Origin: Sporopachydermia quercuum
Lineage: Eukaryota; Ascomycota; Sporopachydermiomycetes; Sporopachydermiales; Sporopachydermiaceae
Direction of reading: 5' to 3'
Assembly (NCBI GenBank): GCA_001599295.1
Contig: BCGN01000005.1
Span: 558,001-622,000 of the forward strand
DNA: 64,000 nt
In this document: piece by piece, positions 35,404 through 46,900 of the stretch
How positions within the stretch are numbered: the first letter of the stretch is position 1
How the letters are laid out: the number at the start of each line of letters is the position of its first letter
Notes under the pieces: generated by a model
Seen by the model: the letters and a program-made list of their open reading frames with translations, nothing else
Databases searched by the model: none
What the model was told of the DNA's origin: nothing
Made by a program: the position numbers and the translations under genes

Positions 35404-37956
35404 TTACTCTTCCTGTTTTACAGCTTCAATCTTAGCTTCTCCTGCACTTGTTGGCTCTTCTGCTGGCTCTTCTACACCTTCGGTAATTTCACCAGCTTCC
35501 TCCGTTTCTTGAACTTCTGGTTCTTCCTCTAAATCAGACTCATAGTCGGAATCATTATTCTCTTCTCCAGAAGGTCCCAACTCATGTTCCTCTTTCTTAC
35601 CTTCTAAACCTTTCTGCAAAAGCTCTTCCTCAGCTAACGATGAAGAATCAGGTGGTAAAATAGGTTGATCGATCTTAGACTTTCCTTTTGAATCAATCGC
35701 AGTACTTGCAGCAGCCCCTGCGCCACCTCCCACTGCAGCTCCTGCAGCAGCAGATTTGATAGCACTAACACTAAATAGCTTACTGATTCTCTTTAACCCA
35801 CTACTCATACCACGTTTACGTGTCTTAACTCGTTCTGAGCTAGTTGGAGGAATAACAGCAGCATCTACTTTTGATTCCGAGGATTCAGATTCTTGTTTGT
35901 TTTCAGCCTCTTCAGGCTCGTTTTCTTTTGCAATTGAGGCTTTAGCTGCTTCAATTCCTTCAGGGTCTTCATCCATCTCAGCTAGCTTTCTTTCTATCTC
36001 TTCTTCTTCTGCTGCTTTGCCTTGAAGTTCTTCTTCAAAGCTCACCAACTTTTGTTCAGATTCCCTTAAATTATCTTCTAACTCAGCGGCCTTCGCTTCT
36101 TCTCCATCAAGCGTCAACTTTACTTCTTCATGTTTACCTTGTAAGCCTTCATACTCTGCCTTAAGATTGGCATGATTGTCAACCAAGTCTGCGTGATTCT
36201 TCTTCAGCTCTTCAATATGGGCAACCAAATCAGCATATTCTTGAGTATTTTGCATATCTTTGTTTTTCAGATCTTCAAGCTCATTTTGAGAAGACTCTAA
36301 AGCTATCTTAGCCAAATCTTCTGACTTTTGAGCCGCTGCCAACTTTTCTTCTTCTTGATTAATAAGTAAACGGGCATGTTCTTCCTCTGCCTGAGCATGC
36401 TTAACCAAAAGCTGCTGATCAGCCAAAACAGTTTGATTGGCCACAATAGCATTCTGTAAACCAAGTCTGGTGGTCTTCACGTGAGTATCGCGTTCGGCCT
36501 TCANCTTATCCACTTCGGACTTCTTTTGTGCTTTCTCAAGTTCAAGGGTCTTAAGTTTCTCCATCTTCTGAACATTATAAACTTTCTTACGTTCAAGTTC
36601 ATCAAGTTCCAGTTGTGCCTGTTGTTCAAGTAAAATTCTCTTTTCCTCAACCTTTTCAATTCTCAATCTTTCCTTTTCGAGGTTGAACTTTCTCTTTTCT
36701 TCTGCTCTTTCTTCTTGTTTAAGACGTTTCTCTTCTTCCCGCTTTGCAAATTCAGATCGTTTGAAATCTTCATGTTCCTTTCTGGCAGCTTCTTCAGCAG
36801 CTCTCTTCATTTCATCAGCTTCACGTTGAGCAGCAGCTTTGATGTTGATTTCATCCAATACAGGATTCACAAACCTTCTGGAAATAGCATCAACTTCAAC
36901 TGGATCAATAAACAACCCACCACCAAGATCAATCTTTCCTTTATTAACATTGCGTGCTTCCGCATTCTTTTGAGCAACTTGGTATGCTTTTAAGTTAAAC
37001 TCAGGNTTAGCAAATATGTTCTGTTCTCCAACAGATTTTGCAATTGAGGCCAAAGTTGAATCAGCTCTTTGCTTTGCAATATCCAAAACTCTTGGATCCA
37101 TCAACAATGAACGTTGTCTTTCTAAATCTTTAATATGAGCATCGATTTCTGACTCCTCTGTTGATGCTGCATGCTGAGATGCCATTGCACCAGAAGATGC
37201 CAAAGAAAAATCAACGTCGGCATTAGTGTTCTTGGTACTATGAGTGGTGATTCCAGGTGGTACACCACTGTATAAAGCATCCAGCTTCTTTAGAGCGTTT
37301 TGCCTTGCGACCTCTTGAATTCTCAATAGATCTTTTCCGGTTAAAGTTTTGGCGTACTCATTGAGAGATGGTGTAAGAGCTAGAACTCTATCCTTTTCGT
37401 ATTTTTGATTCATAGCTTGAATAGAAACCTTTTGAACGACATCTCCGCCTGTTCTAATATTATTAGCGCGAACGTCAGCAAAATCATAAGACGCTTGAAG
37501 TTTTGAACGTGCTAATTCACTTGCTGCGGCTTGACTTGCCATCATACTTGAAGCAGCTGAAGAACCAAGTTTAGGATCGGTTGTGGGATCAGTTCTTGAT
37601 GGTACCTCTCTTAGTCTTGGTGCTATACCTCTGGATCTAACAGCTGATGCAGCCATTCCAATGTCGGTTTGCGATGATGCTGCTGACTTAGCTGAAGTAA
37701 TAGATGAAGCACGAAGCGAGGGTGCACGCAGAGCTGAGGTAGCAGCTTCATTTGCTTCTTCATGACCAGGATTCTTCCATAATCTTACTTCTAAATCCCT
37801 GTTTGTAGCAATTGTTGCGGCTTGAAGCATATCACTATTGGTTAGTGAAACACCAACACTTGGTGTAGCTGGAGAATAATATTGACCATATTTCAATCGT
37901 TGCTGGTACTGAGCAGCTGCTGACAATGGTTTACCTTCTTGTTGATACACTGACAT
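35404..37956 (-). CDS. EIS1: eisosome protein Eis1-like
   Basis: Peripheral plasma-membrane protein needed for eisosome organisation with Pil1 and Lsp1. The 850-residue product starts MSVYQQEGKPLSAAAQYQQRL and continues KYGQYYSPATPSVGVS, matching the conserved yeast Eis1 block (GEPLSREALYKAKLKYGVYQSP). A second conserved block, GGGLFIDPVEVDAISRRFVN, matches Eis1 GGGLFLSPED. From about residue 370 to 680 there is a long Glu/Lys/Arg-rich coiled coil, then a basic patch VKTRKRGMSSGLKRISKLF. An Ala/Gly-rich stretch and a very acidic C terminus follow. Low-complexity regions align with many coiled-coil proteins, so the call rests on the two blocks. Two Ns fall in single codons. NCE102 in the same window belongs to the same membrane compartment. 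Confidence 0.88.
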   Translation of the reverse strand: MSVYQQEGKPLSAAAQYQQRLKYGQYYSPATPSVGVSLTNSDMLQAATIATNRDLEVRLWKNPGHEEANEAATSALRAPSLRASSITSAKSAASSQTDIGMAASAVRSRGIAPRLREVPSRTDPTTDPKLGSSAASSMMASQAAASELARSKLQASYDFADVRANNIRTGGDVVQKVSIQAMNQKYEKDRVLALTPSLNEYAKTLTGKDLLRIQEVARQNALKKLDALYSGVPPGITTHSTKNTNADVDFSLASSGAMASQHAASTEESEIDAHIKDLERQRSLLMDPRVLDIAKQRADSTLASIAKSVGEQNIFAXPEFNLKAYQVAQKNAEARNVNKGKIDLGGGLFIDPVEVDAISRRFVNPVLDEINIKAAAQREADEMKRAAEEAARKEHEDFKRSEFAKREEEKRLKQEERAEEKRKFNLEKERLRIEKVEEKRILLEQQAQLELDELERKKVYNVQKMEKLKTLELEKAQKKSEVDKXKAERDTHVKTTRLGLQNAIVANQTVLADQQLLVKHAQAEEEHARLLINQEEEKLAAAQKSEDLAKIALESSQNELEDLKNKDMQNTQEYADLVAHIEELKKNHADLVDNHANLKAEYEGLQGKHEEVKLTLDGEEAKAAELEDNLRESEQKLVSFEEELQGKAAEEEEIERKLAEMDEDPEGIEAAKASIAKENEPEEAENKQESESSESKVDAAVIPPTSSERVKTRKRGMSSGLKRISKLFSVSAIKSAAAGAAVGGGAGAAASTAIDSKGKSKIDQPILPPDSSSLAEEELLQKGLEGKKEEHELGPSGEENNDSDYESDLEEEPEVQETEEAGEITEGVEEPAEEPTSAGEAKIEAVKQEE

Positions 37957-40023
37957 AATTTCTTGATTATTTTACTCTTTCGTTTATATTCCTTTCAAAC
38001 TTGAATTATTCAACAAGCACTTGTATTCTTTCAATTCATATCAGTAAGAGTCGTTTTATATTCTCTCTTTGGAATGGAGTAGAATTCAATTGTCACTGAA
38101 GAAACGTTGATAATTCCAATTGATGTTAAACTGACAGACTTTCAACCGTATATTCCAATTTCTTTGTTCCAACTGTTTAAATTACTATCAAACTTCTTTT
38201 ATCAATGTTCTTTCCTTCTATTTTGCCAAACTAATGATTTATTTGTCCTCTTCCTTCCCAACTATTCATTTGTCTCCACCTAATCACAAGGAAGACAACA
38301 AGGCTCAATTCGAGGAGGCCCAAGTAGAACTCCATTTTGATAACAGTACATTATTCATTTCACAGTGAAAAAATGATGAATGGTGACTACGGATTGAAAT
38401 AAAACCCAATTTGGAATATGTACGTAAGGAGTAAGGTAATGGTCAAAAGCCACGAAATGATGATTAGATTCATCTACAATAACAATGGGATTAGGCAATA
38501 ATGATATAAGGGATAGTATTGTCGATATATGAAACAAGAATGATGATTGGCATAATCTTTTGGTAAAGAAGAGGGGAGCAAAATTTTGCTTTAGGTGTGA
38601 GAAGAAGGTTTGCGGAGGTCGAGTTTTGGTAATAGTATATTGGGAAGATGAAGACTCTTCTTAGTTGAGATGAGTGATTGATATCGATAGATGGTGTTGT
38701 TTCCTGCTCATATGATATGTATATCGGATGTCTTAGATAGTTCATAATGGGATTGCATAATTCAAAATATAAATGCAGATACATTCATTGATAAGTGATT
38801 TAAAGAAAAAAGTGAAGACCACTAGGAATGAATCCACATCGTTGAGAGGCGGCTTCATAATTGAATAAATTTGATGATAACTACTGATAGATGAGGCAAC
38901 CGTATCTAGAAAGGCTTAAAAGGTTTCATTTCGTTTCAAAGAGATCCAGAAAATACACATACTAATAAATATGATTTTCAACTACTGGAAAATACCTATT
39001 TATCTCTTACTACTTTTAAATAAAAAACAGGCTGTATACATGACTTATATCAAATAAATTAAATAGATCTCGTTTAATGGTTTATTACATTAAAAGAGAG
39101 AAAGTACCCTTCCGTATGAAAACATTCATCAAAGACTGTAACAAACTTTGCAGAGACCAATGTCATCGTTTAGTAACCAACGCCCATTCAAACGAGGATT
39201 TACTCAATTCTGTCATAAACAGTAGACAAATTCTTATGAAGTTGAGACAACTCTTTAACAGCACTTAACTGCTTGCGAGTAGTTCATCATNTCTTTTTTC
39301 TATTAGTAACAAGCAAACAGAACGTGAGACATTTGAGAAAAAAAGACTGGTCCTATCGATTCAATTGCAAATCATTATGAGTATAAGCTTCTTTATCCTG
39401 CATATAGTATAATCGAAAGGTAACTTCTAAAATCTTTTTCAATTGAAATGTGGCGTAAAGTACTCTTAATGGTAACTGATTTTAGAGCTTTCGATATTTT
39501 GGGAAATAAAATTCTCTATAAGGACATATTTAATGGAGAAATGACGTTGTTTTGCGTCAAGATTTATACTGCAGAAAGAAATGACGATTCTTAGTCTGAG
39601 AACAGTTGAGAGGAGATCTGATGGTCTTAATCTATCATCTCTGTAGCGTGTTAGATTTCTGGATAATCAGGGAACGAACAGTAGCAAAGAAAGTGTGTAA
39701 TGATTAGAACACATTACGTTTGCAGTTTGTATTGTTTGCCAGGAGAAACGAGTTGAGTTTAAACTATCTCAATGTAAGAATTTGCTTTGCTACACGATAA
39801 GTATATCCCGGTAGACCTTTCCTGTATACAAAAGTATGTCGCACTGAGAAATACGAAAACTGAAATACACGTGATCAACAATAAAGGGAGTAATTTGGTA
39901 AGCAGTGATAAACTATGTGTATCGAGCTCTGAGAGAAGAGCAGATTGAAAAACAACATCAACTTAATACCTTCTATCAAACTAAAAGGAGTTAACTAATA
40001 TAAACTATTAATTATAGTTTTCG
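37957..40023. other. EIS1 upstream region, no gene supported
   Basis: 2.1 kb between the EIS1 start and the 3' end of the SAY1-like gene. One ATG frame at 39077-39268 (63 codons, with the cysteine-bearing segment CNKLCRDQC) is the best small candidate but resembles nothing known. The rest is AT-rich without evident structure. Confidence 0.5.
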
Positions 40024-41732
40024 TCAAATAGCCTTAAAGAAACAAGTCTTTGAGTTAAGATCAACTTGTTCGTTTGACTCAAAGTTTGATGCTGTTCTCC
40101 ACAGCAAGATCTTCATTAATACATCAGATATTTCATCAATTGCATCTTCCCTTTCTTCCTGAGATCGGCCTGTATAGAACTTCAATATTGGCCAGTTATG
40201 TAGCTCCCCTTCTTTACCTTCAATCTTTATTGGTAGACAGTAATTACTTCTTTTTGAGATGGGAGGTTCTTTTACACGGATATGCTTCTGATCAGGCTCC
40301 ATCTTAGCATCAATGTCATCAATCTTGACTGCCTTTTCGACTTGTCTGAACTGGTTGGTTGATTTACCACTAATTAGTTCATAAAACTCAACTATCTCGT
40401 CAGCCAATAGCTCTTCCTTACCATACAAAATCAATGTTCCATATTCAGGCATAACTTTGCTCCACATTTCAGAATCTTGTAGTAATGATGGATTATGGTA
40501 AATGTCTTCAAAAATGTCGTCGCTTTCTACGAGAGACTTATTTTCTTGATCATACTTCATATAAACAGGATGGTCTTTGGTATAATTACTGGTCTCATTT
40601 TTGACTTTGCTGGAAGATGGACTTATAGTCCCAGTGAGATATAAGGAAGCCCATTTTTTCAGAATGTTGTTTGAAATGATGTCTTCTTTTAGTCCTTCGT
40701 TTGATTTGAGCTCCACGGAGTATGGGCGATTTAAGTTAGTCCATGGTGATATAAGGATTGAAGCGGAAGGCTTTATTAGATTTTTTCCAATTAAAGCGGC
40801 ACTTGGTTTATGAATATGCAACAGTAGACCAAGTGCAAGGTTTGCACCTGACGAGTCTCCCGCCAGTACTATATGCGTTTTTTTGGTAACAGAATGAATA
40901 TCTTCTTGCTTCTCATTTATATGATACTTTTCAAGCATTCTCTGGTAGCCTCTTGATATTTGACTCAGTTGAGATGGAGCAGAGGCCAAAGGCGCAAGAA
41001 CAGGTTTCAATGCGAATATTAATGGGTTTTTGAATCCCTTGAATGTCAATGATACTAACAACTCTGTCAGAAATTCCAAGTAGAACTCGGGCGATCCCAT
41101 AGAGAAACCTGATGTGTTAGCTTATTCTAGGATCTAATTAGCATAGTATCTGGGTTTCAACGATTATGAACATACCTCCTCCGTGGATATAGCACATAAT
41201 TAGGTCATGTGTTTCATGTTTCTGACCTCTAGAGTGAGAGCCTATTGATACCCAACTAGTATCCTTCTCCTTCACGTTGAAGGATTAATTAGTTATTTAT
41301 TTTATCAGTAAAAATCGGTTATCTTCATTTATAGTGCTCTCTTACCTTACTGGATCCGAAAGTGATATCTAAGTCCCCTAGTTCTGTCCAACCGTTTCTA
41401 TATGCTCTCCAATGGAAAAACCAATTGCCAACAGTGTCTTTGAAATAAGAGTTTCCCTCAACTGACGTTGGAGCCTTCTGTTCGAAATGTTGGCGTACAC
41501 TCATCGCTGTGACATATTCATATAATGATGCTTGTTGGCAGAATCCGGTCTGTTTGTTGAATGGCTTTAGTAGTCTATTTTTTAGTACTTTGAAAGGTAC
41601 AACAAATAGAGAGAAAATAATACATGACACAAGATATCTTGAATACTCCATAATTCCTTCATGATATAATATCAACAAATGTCCCAACAAGAGAAAGGCA
41701 GATCCATCTAAATATGTATTTTCCTCAAGCAT
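40024..41732 (-). CDS. SAY1: steryl acetyl hydrolase-like alpha/beta hydrolase, two introns
   Basis: Likely membrane-anchored esterase of the hormone-sensitive-lipase fold; yeast Say1 deacetylates sterols in the ER. Model: exon 1 is 41346-41732 (129 codons); intron 41270-41345 has a GTAAGA donor, TAACTAA branch-like site and AAG acceptor; exon 2 is 41176-41269; intron 41109-41175 has a GTATGT donor, GCTAAC branch and CAG acceptor; exon 3 is 40024-41108. The product has 521 residues. The second join restores the oxyanion-hole motif HGGGFSMGSPEF at about 158, split inside a Gly codon. The nucleophile elbow is GDSSG (Ser near 246). The acid is probably in YGKEELLADE and the His in LHNWPI. The N terminus has hydrophobic segments around 10-50 suitable as a membrane anchor. 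The 3' acceptor of intron 1 is the least certain point. Yeast Say1 is shorter (424). The exact substrate is inferred. Confidence 0.82.
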
Positions 41733-42552
41733 TTTGATTCCCCTCTTCTACCAAATGTCAACCAGCGTCAGTTATTTAAGGTGATATCTTCTTAACTCCT
41801 ATAATGAAGCNGTGACACTACTTATGTTGATAATCAATTCAAATCGAGTTTCTATCTTTTCAAGCTTCTTTGGTATTGGTTTCAGTCAATCTTATCATAC
41901 TGTGATTACTGTAGATATAGCAAAGCATCTCATAAAATCAAAGGGCAAGTTCAAATTATTTGCGATGTTATTGATCAGCTTTTGACACATAGCTAATNGG
42001 AGTTTTGATACAAAATTCGACAGGATGTTGTTCACAAACATTTAGTTATTGTGGCACTTTGATACAATTTTCTTGTATCAACATTCTTTGACTACAAACA
42101 CATCATACGACCTCAATAAATATACATTTATTCAGGTCGTTCAAAGAAGACTGTTATTCTGTATCATCGATCTGTTGAACAATGGTTTTGTAAATATAAT
42201 CGTAAAGATAATAGGATACTCTTTGCTTAGTATAGAATAATGCTTATAAACTATAATAGCACCCTCGTTGTGATTTGTGGGATAAACAATGCAACAATGA
42301 ACTGTAGAACTTTCGTAAAAATTATGACGAAGTAAATAAGTATAAATAACGGAGTGGTCTAGGAAATGAGAAGCAGCTTCATTTAGAGATCACTACGAAT
42401 TGCTAATCTGCAGAGCTCTCGATGAGAATCGCGAACTACAGTATCCTACAAATAAGTAAGATTACTCGTTCATAATTAGTGTTTTATTTATTTTAACATC
42501 CTTACATTTCATACCCTCATACCCTAGTATCCTAGAACCCTCAAATGCAGAT
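41733..42552. other. spacer between UGA1 and the SAY1-like gene
   Basis: 820 bp separate the stop of UGA1 from the start of the SAY1-like gene, both on the minus strand. It serves as the promoter of the latter. AT-rich with two single Ns; no specific site recognised. Confidence 0.45.
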
Positions 42553-43965
42553 TTATTGAGATAGAACCTTTTTAACAACAGCGATAAACACATCAGCGTG
42601 TTTCTGTTCAAACGTCAAAGTAGGCCTCAAACGAACAGCTCTTGGGCCACAACCACCAACATTGACACCGTTCTTACGACAGTTTGATAGGAAAGTATCT
42701 CTAGCTTGTGGAGAGGAAGCATCCCAAGCAATGTAAGTTCCTCTGTTCTTTCCTCTCAAGTTCTGGATTTCATTAGGGAACTCAGTTGCTAATTCTTCAA
42801 GCTTTCCGTAAAGATAGTCACCAACTTCAGCAGTATGTTTTACTAAATCTTGGGTGACAATCTCTTGGTAAATAGCTCTGGAAATGATAGCCTTGGTTGG
42901 GTCACCACACCAAGTGTTGAATTGACGATAAGGAAGATTGGGTTGCAGTTCGGGGTTACCATAAAAGTAACCAGCGCTTTGGAACTTCTTAGAGAAAGTG
43001 ACTAGGTCAGGAGGAGAAGTCAAATTCCAGTGCTCGTGCGCCCAGAACTTACCAGTAGCGCCAACACCTGTTTGGACTTCATCAACAATCATAAGAATGT
43101 CGTGCTTCTTGGTGAGATCTCTCAAGCCTTGATAGAAAGCAGCAGATGCATGATTGTCACCACCTTCGGACTGAATAGGTTCAATGATAATGGCAGCAAT
43201 TGGGCATTTCCAAGTCTTGAAAATCTCTTCAACTTCAATCAAGCGTTTGGCTTCTTCTTCAGTATTCTCCTTTTCGTATTTCTCTAAAGGATACTTGATA
43301 TAAGGATAAGTTGCTTTAGGCCAGTCAAATTGGGGAATATCTAACTTGTGAATAGCTTTGGATCTAGTTGCCGATAAAGATGCAAACAAACGTCCGTGNA
43401 AGGACCTAGAGAAAGACAAAATAGCCATTTCAGGAGAGCCAGGAGCATGGTTTTCCATACTTGAGGATTCTTCTTCTGGAGAGAAAGGAGTGTTGTAACC
43501 TCTCTTCTTGGCTTGATGATAAATGAAACAAGCTTTGAAAGCTAATTCATTAGCATCTGATCCTGAAAGAGCGCACCATAGCTTATCTAATCCTGGGGGA
43601 TGAGAAGCTAGAAGGCCCTCCTTGATGATATCTGCATAATCGCTAGAAGGAAAATTACCAAGAGCCGGTCTTTGAATCAATGCGCTGACCATAGCGTCAG
43701 ATCTTGCGGCTTCGACAAGCTGAGGGTTGTTGTATCCTAAAGCAATTGAGGCAATCTGTGCATATACATCAAGATAATAGTTTCCATCAACATCGGCAAT
43801 GTAATTACCAATTGACTTGTAGTAATCTGCAACAAAATAAGCAGCCCTAGCATCAAAGACTTCTGACAGCTTAGCCAAAGCCTTTTGATTCTCAGGACCC
43901 TTAGGCTCGGTCTTCAAAACAGGTGCTTCTGGCTCATTGGGATAATAGTAAGATGCGACACCCAT
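42553..43965 (-). CDS. UGA1: 4-aminobutyrate (GABA) aminotransferase
   Basis: Pyridoxal-phosphate enzyme transferring the amino group of GABA to 2-oxoglutarate, giving succinate semialdehyde and glutamate, for use of GABA as nitrogen source. The 470 residues match the yeast enzyme length (471). Class-III aminotransferase landmarks are GNYYLDVYAQIASIALGYN near the N terminus, the cofactor-site block LWCALSGSDANELAFKAC, and IIIEPIQSEGGDNHAS. DEVQTGVGATGKFWAHE (295 onward) and TFSKKFQSAGY (the Lys pair near 326 contains the Schiff-base Lys) follow. The C terminus has GGCGPRAVRLRPTL. One N makes the residue before HGRLFASLSATRS ambiguous. The ATG gives MGVASYYYPNEP. No mitochondrial presequence is visible, in line with the cytosolic yeast enzyme. 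Confidence 0.96.
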   Translation of the reverse strand: MGVASYYYPNEPEAPVLKTEPKGPENQKALAKLSEVFDARAAYFVADYYKSIGNYIADVDGNYYLDVYAQIASIALGYNNPQLVEAARSDAMVSALIQRPALGNFPSSDYADIIKEGLLASHPPGLDKLWCALSGSDANELAFKACFIYHQAKKRGYNTPFSPEEESSSMENHAPGSPEMAILSFSRSXHGRLFASLSATRSKAIHKLDIPQFDWPKATYPYIKYPLEKYEKENTEEEAKRLIEVEEIFKTWKCPIAAIIIEPIQSEGGDNHASAAFYQGLRDLTKKHDILMIVDEVQTGVGATGKFWAHEHWNLTSPPDLVTFSKKFQSAGYFYGNPELQPNLPYRQFNTWCGDPTKAIISRAIYQEIVTQDLVKHTAEVGDYLYGKLEELATEFPNEIQNLRGKNRGTYIAWDASSPQARDTFLSNCRKNGVNVGGCGPRAVRLRPTLTFEQKHADVFIAVVKKVLSQ

Positions 43966-46900
43966 TTCAATAAATTATGCTTAACAATTGGTTGTAGTAA
44001 TGAGGTTGGTGTTGATTTTATAAATTGTTGAAACGCCTTCTGCCTTTCTGCTCAGCAAAATTCAAATTAAGAACCTTGGGTAACTGTTTTGCACTACAGT
44101 AAGGGATCCCTCCTTAATTTATAGTCTTGATTCTTCCATACAAGTCATATTTTCTTCTTCCTGTCTTCGAATCTATCTAAACTGACTCTCAATTTGGAGT
44201 ACTGAGATCAACTTTATACTTTTACTTTTTTCTTACGTACAAACTATAAATGAGCTCAAGGTCTTATAGTAACTGTAATTTACATTACTATAGGTTAATG
44301 AAGTGACAAAGGTGATACTTGCCATTTCTACTTACTTTTAGGACAATCCTAAAAATAATGTTCATGCGACTGAGGAGACGTGAGATTGATCATTTGAGTA
44401 ATACTATGTGGCATGTAATAAGGCTCTCAAATGATAGAAATACCTTAAAAGATTGATTATTTGATGGACACGTTGATCCAGTTGATTCAATAGTGAAGGA
44501 GGGAATAAGGGACCAAATAACTTGTCGTTACTGTTTGAAATTGAAAAAGGGCTCTGAATAAGCGTCAACTATATATCCATCAAAGGAAGCCTTTATGACT
44601 GAAAAATTAAGAATTTGCGATAGCGGTACATTATAACAAATGTATACGTAGCGTACCTTTTCCGCTTAAATTCAAAATTGTCCTTCACATTCTGTCATAA
44701 TGGATTCTTAACGACTGGCGATAAAATTTCGTAGTGGATTGTAAGTTAGTCACCACTTTATTGTTCTCAATCTCATTGCTGACAAACTGCCGAGACGCTA
44801 TTCTCTCAATAATGGGGATCATCAACTATGTTTGCTACATGTTTACTATACCTAAAGGAATCTCAGTAGTNCCACCCTTCTACATTTTAACTTGAGAGTT
44901 AGCTAGAGGGAAACAATCCAAATTTCCTACAAATGGTTGATCACATCATATCCTTCCTCTTGGAGCCATATATTTATCATGCATATTGCAATTGTATTTA
45001 AGTATCTGGCTGTCAATAGCTCAGAGAGAAAAATACTTTAAATGCACCTTCTCGTGTCTTCTTCCCCATCTTACCTTCCTAATCCTTCTATTGATGAAAA
45101 TTATACCAAAGAATGATACTCAGTTTGACTTTTCCATTTTAGGAAATCCCGACATTGTTTTACAAACTTCAGAAGGTCGTTTCGTTGAATGTACATAATC
45201 GGTTGTTCTTGATTAGGAAATTGCGATGTCAATGAGAAGATATTTCATTTATGGATCCAACTGTCATTAAGATCTCTTTGGATCTTTCGAATCTGACGAG
45301 ACGAAACTCAGTCTACTAATGAATCTGAGCAACAAATTCTTTGACTAGGGATTTGGAGTTTGAGATTAATAATGTTGCCAAAGTGGAGAACTTAATCAGT
45401 ATCAGTCTTGAATCTCAAATAATTCGTAAAATACAGATTCTGTATCAATTTCAAGTCACGACAGAATGATAATCAACAATAACGTGGAAAATTGTAGGAT
45501 TGTTAAACAGTATAACAAGTCAAGGAGAGGAAATACCTGTTAAATTATTTGTCATATGAATTACCTTTTGCTAGATGTCGCCGAATGTCGCCGATACGAT
45601 GGAATCGGTAGTAAAAATTTCGTCTGAAGTTTCCTTTTGAGATCGAAAAAGAAATACTTCATTTCAGCTTCCCTTTATAGTATTTGCTTGCGAGAACGGT
45701 TGTTACTTTTGAGTTTTATCTTGCAAATTTGTTCAACCTTCTCTTTCTCTTTCAGATAAGTGAAAATATATATGGTGCTTCATCGAGGTTCGAAAATTTA
45801 GTGGAAATAGAAACTATTGCAAAATTGAAATTATTCTTTCATTCTTACTTTGCTCATCCTCCAATTAGTTTCTCTACCTTATTTGTTTGTTTTGGATGTA
45901 CCACGACTAATGTTGTATATCCATCCAGTCATATCCCTACGGTATCAATCAGTGTAGTATACAACAGCAATACACAGACAGCACTTGATAACGGTGTTAC
46001 TTTTTTTTCCCTTTTATTGCGCTCAGAATAGATAATTGTTGATTTTATAATCAATTCATCTTTTATCATTAATACATCCCATCTAATGAACATTCTTGAA
46101 CTTGGTACGATGTTTTCTCACTCCAATTGATAAAATCAACATTAAATCAACATTAATATTTCCCCGAAACTCAGTTCATCTTTTAGTTCTTTTGTTCGTC
46201 GTAACATCTTCATTCATAGTGCTATTTTGTATTCCAGGTTTTCATACCCGCATTGTCTTTCATTCAAATTCGGCAAGTATATCATTTGATTTCTCTTCCT
46301 AAGTTTTCCATAATATTTCCGCTGTTCTTGCATTTTCATGTTCCATGAGCCTCATCAATCACCTTCTCGTCCGTTGCACGAACAATGAAGGATGTACATA
46401 GAGTAAGTGTGCATATTGTTCCAGGAAGTTGAATACCCAATCTGTAATAAGTTTTATGGTTATCTTCTTAATTTGGTGACAGTTGCCAAGAGTGTTATAT
46501 GCTTACTTCAAGGGGCAGACTTTAAACTTCAGAAGAAGATGAGTATGCCAGCGCAGTTCCCATCAATTATGCAATCAAAAACTAGATATAAATATTGATA
46601 TTTTCCTAGATATATAGTACCTATTTAACTATTGATTTTAATTTATTTTTTCTAAAACTTTCAGTGAATTTGAAAGAGAAAAAAAATTCTTCTGAAGAAA
46701 GAAGTAATTAGTTGTGTTTCTGCTGCATCCTGGAAAAAGACTGTTCAACCTTATACCCTGTCTAGTCTAGTTATCTCCGACATTGGTCGGCAACTCCAAT
46801 GTTCAAATTCACACTGCGAAGTATTGATTATTTACATGAATGTTGAATTCATACACTTTTACTATTTGAGAACTCGTTTTTCTACCAGAACAAGCTACTC

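Noticed and set aside
39077-39268. ATG-initiated 63-codon plus-strand frame with a Cys-containing segment (CNKLCRDQC)
   Set aside because: No known family recognised, no promoter or splice evidence, and frames of this length are expected by chance in a 2-kb gap.
45684-46031. 115-codon plus-strand frame, the longest unassigned one in a gap
   Set aside because: It opens at TTG and contains no ATG anywhere, so it cannot be a normal yeast gene.
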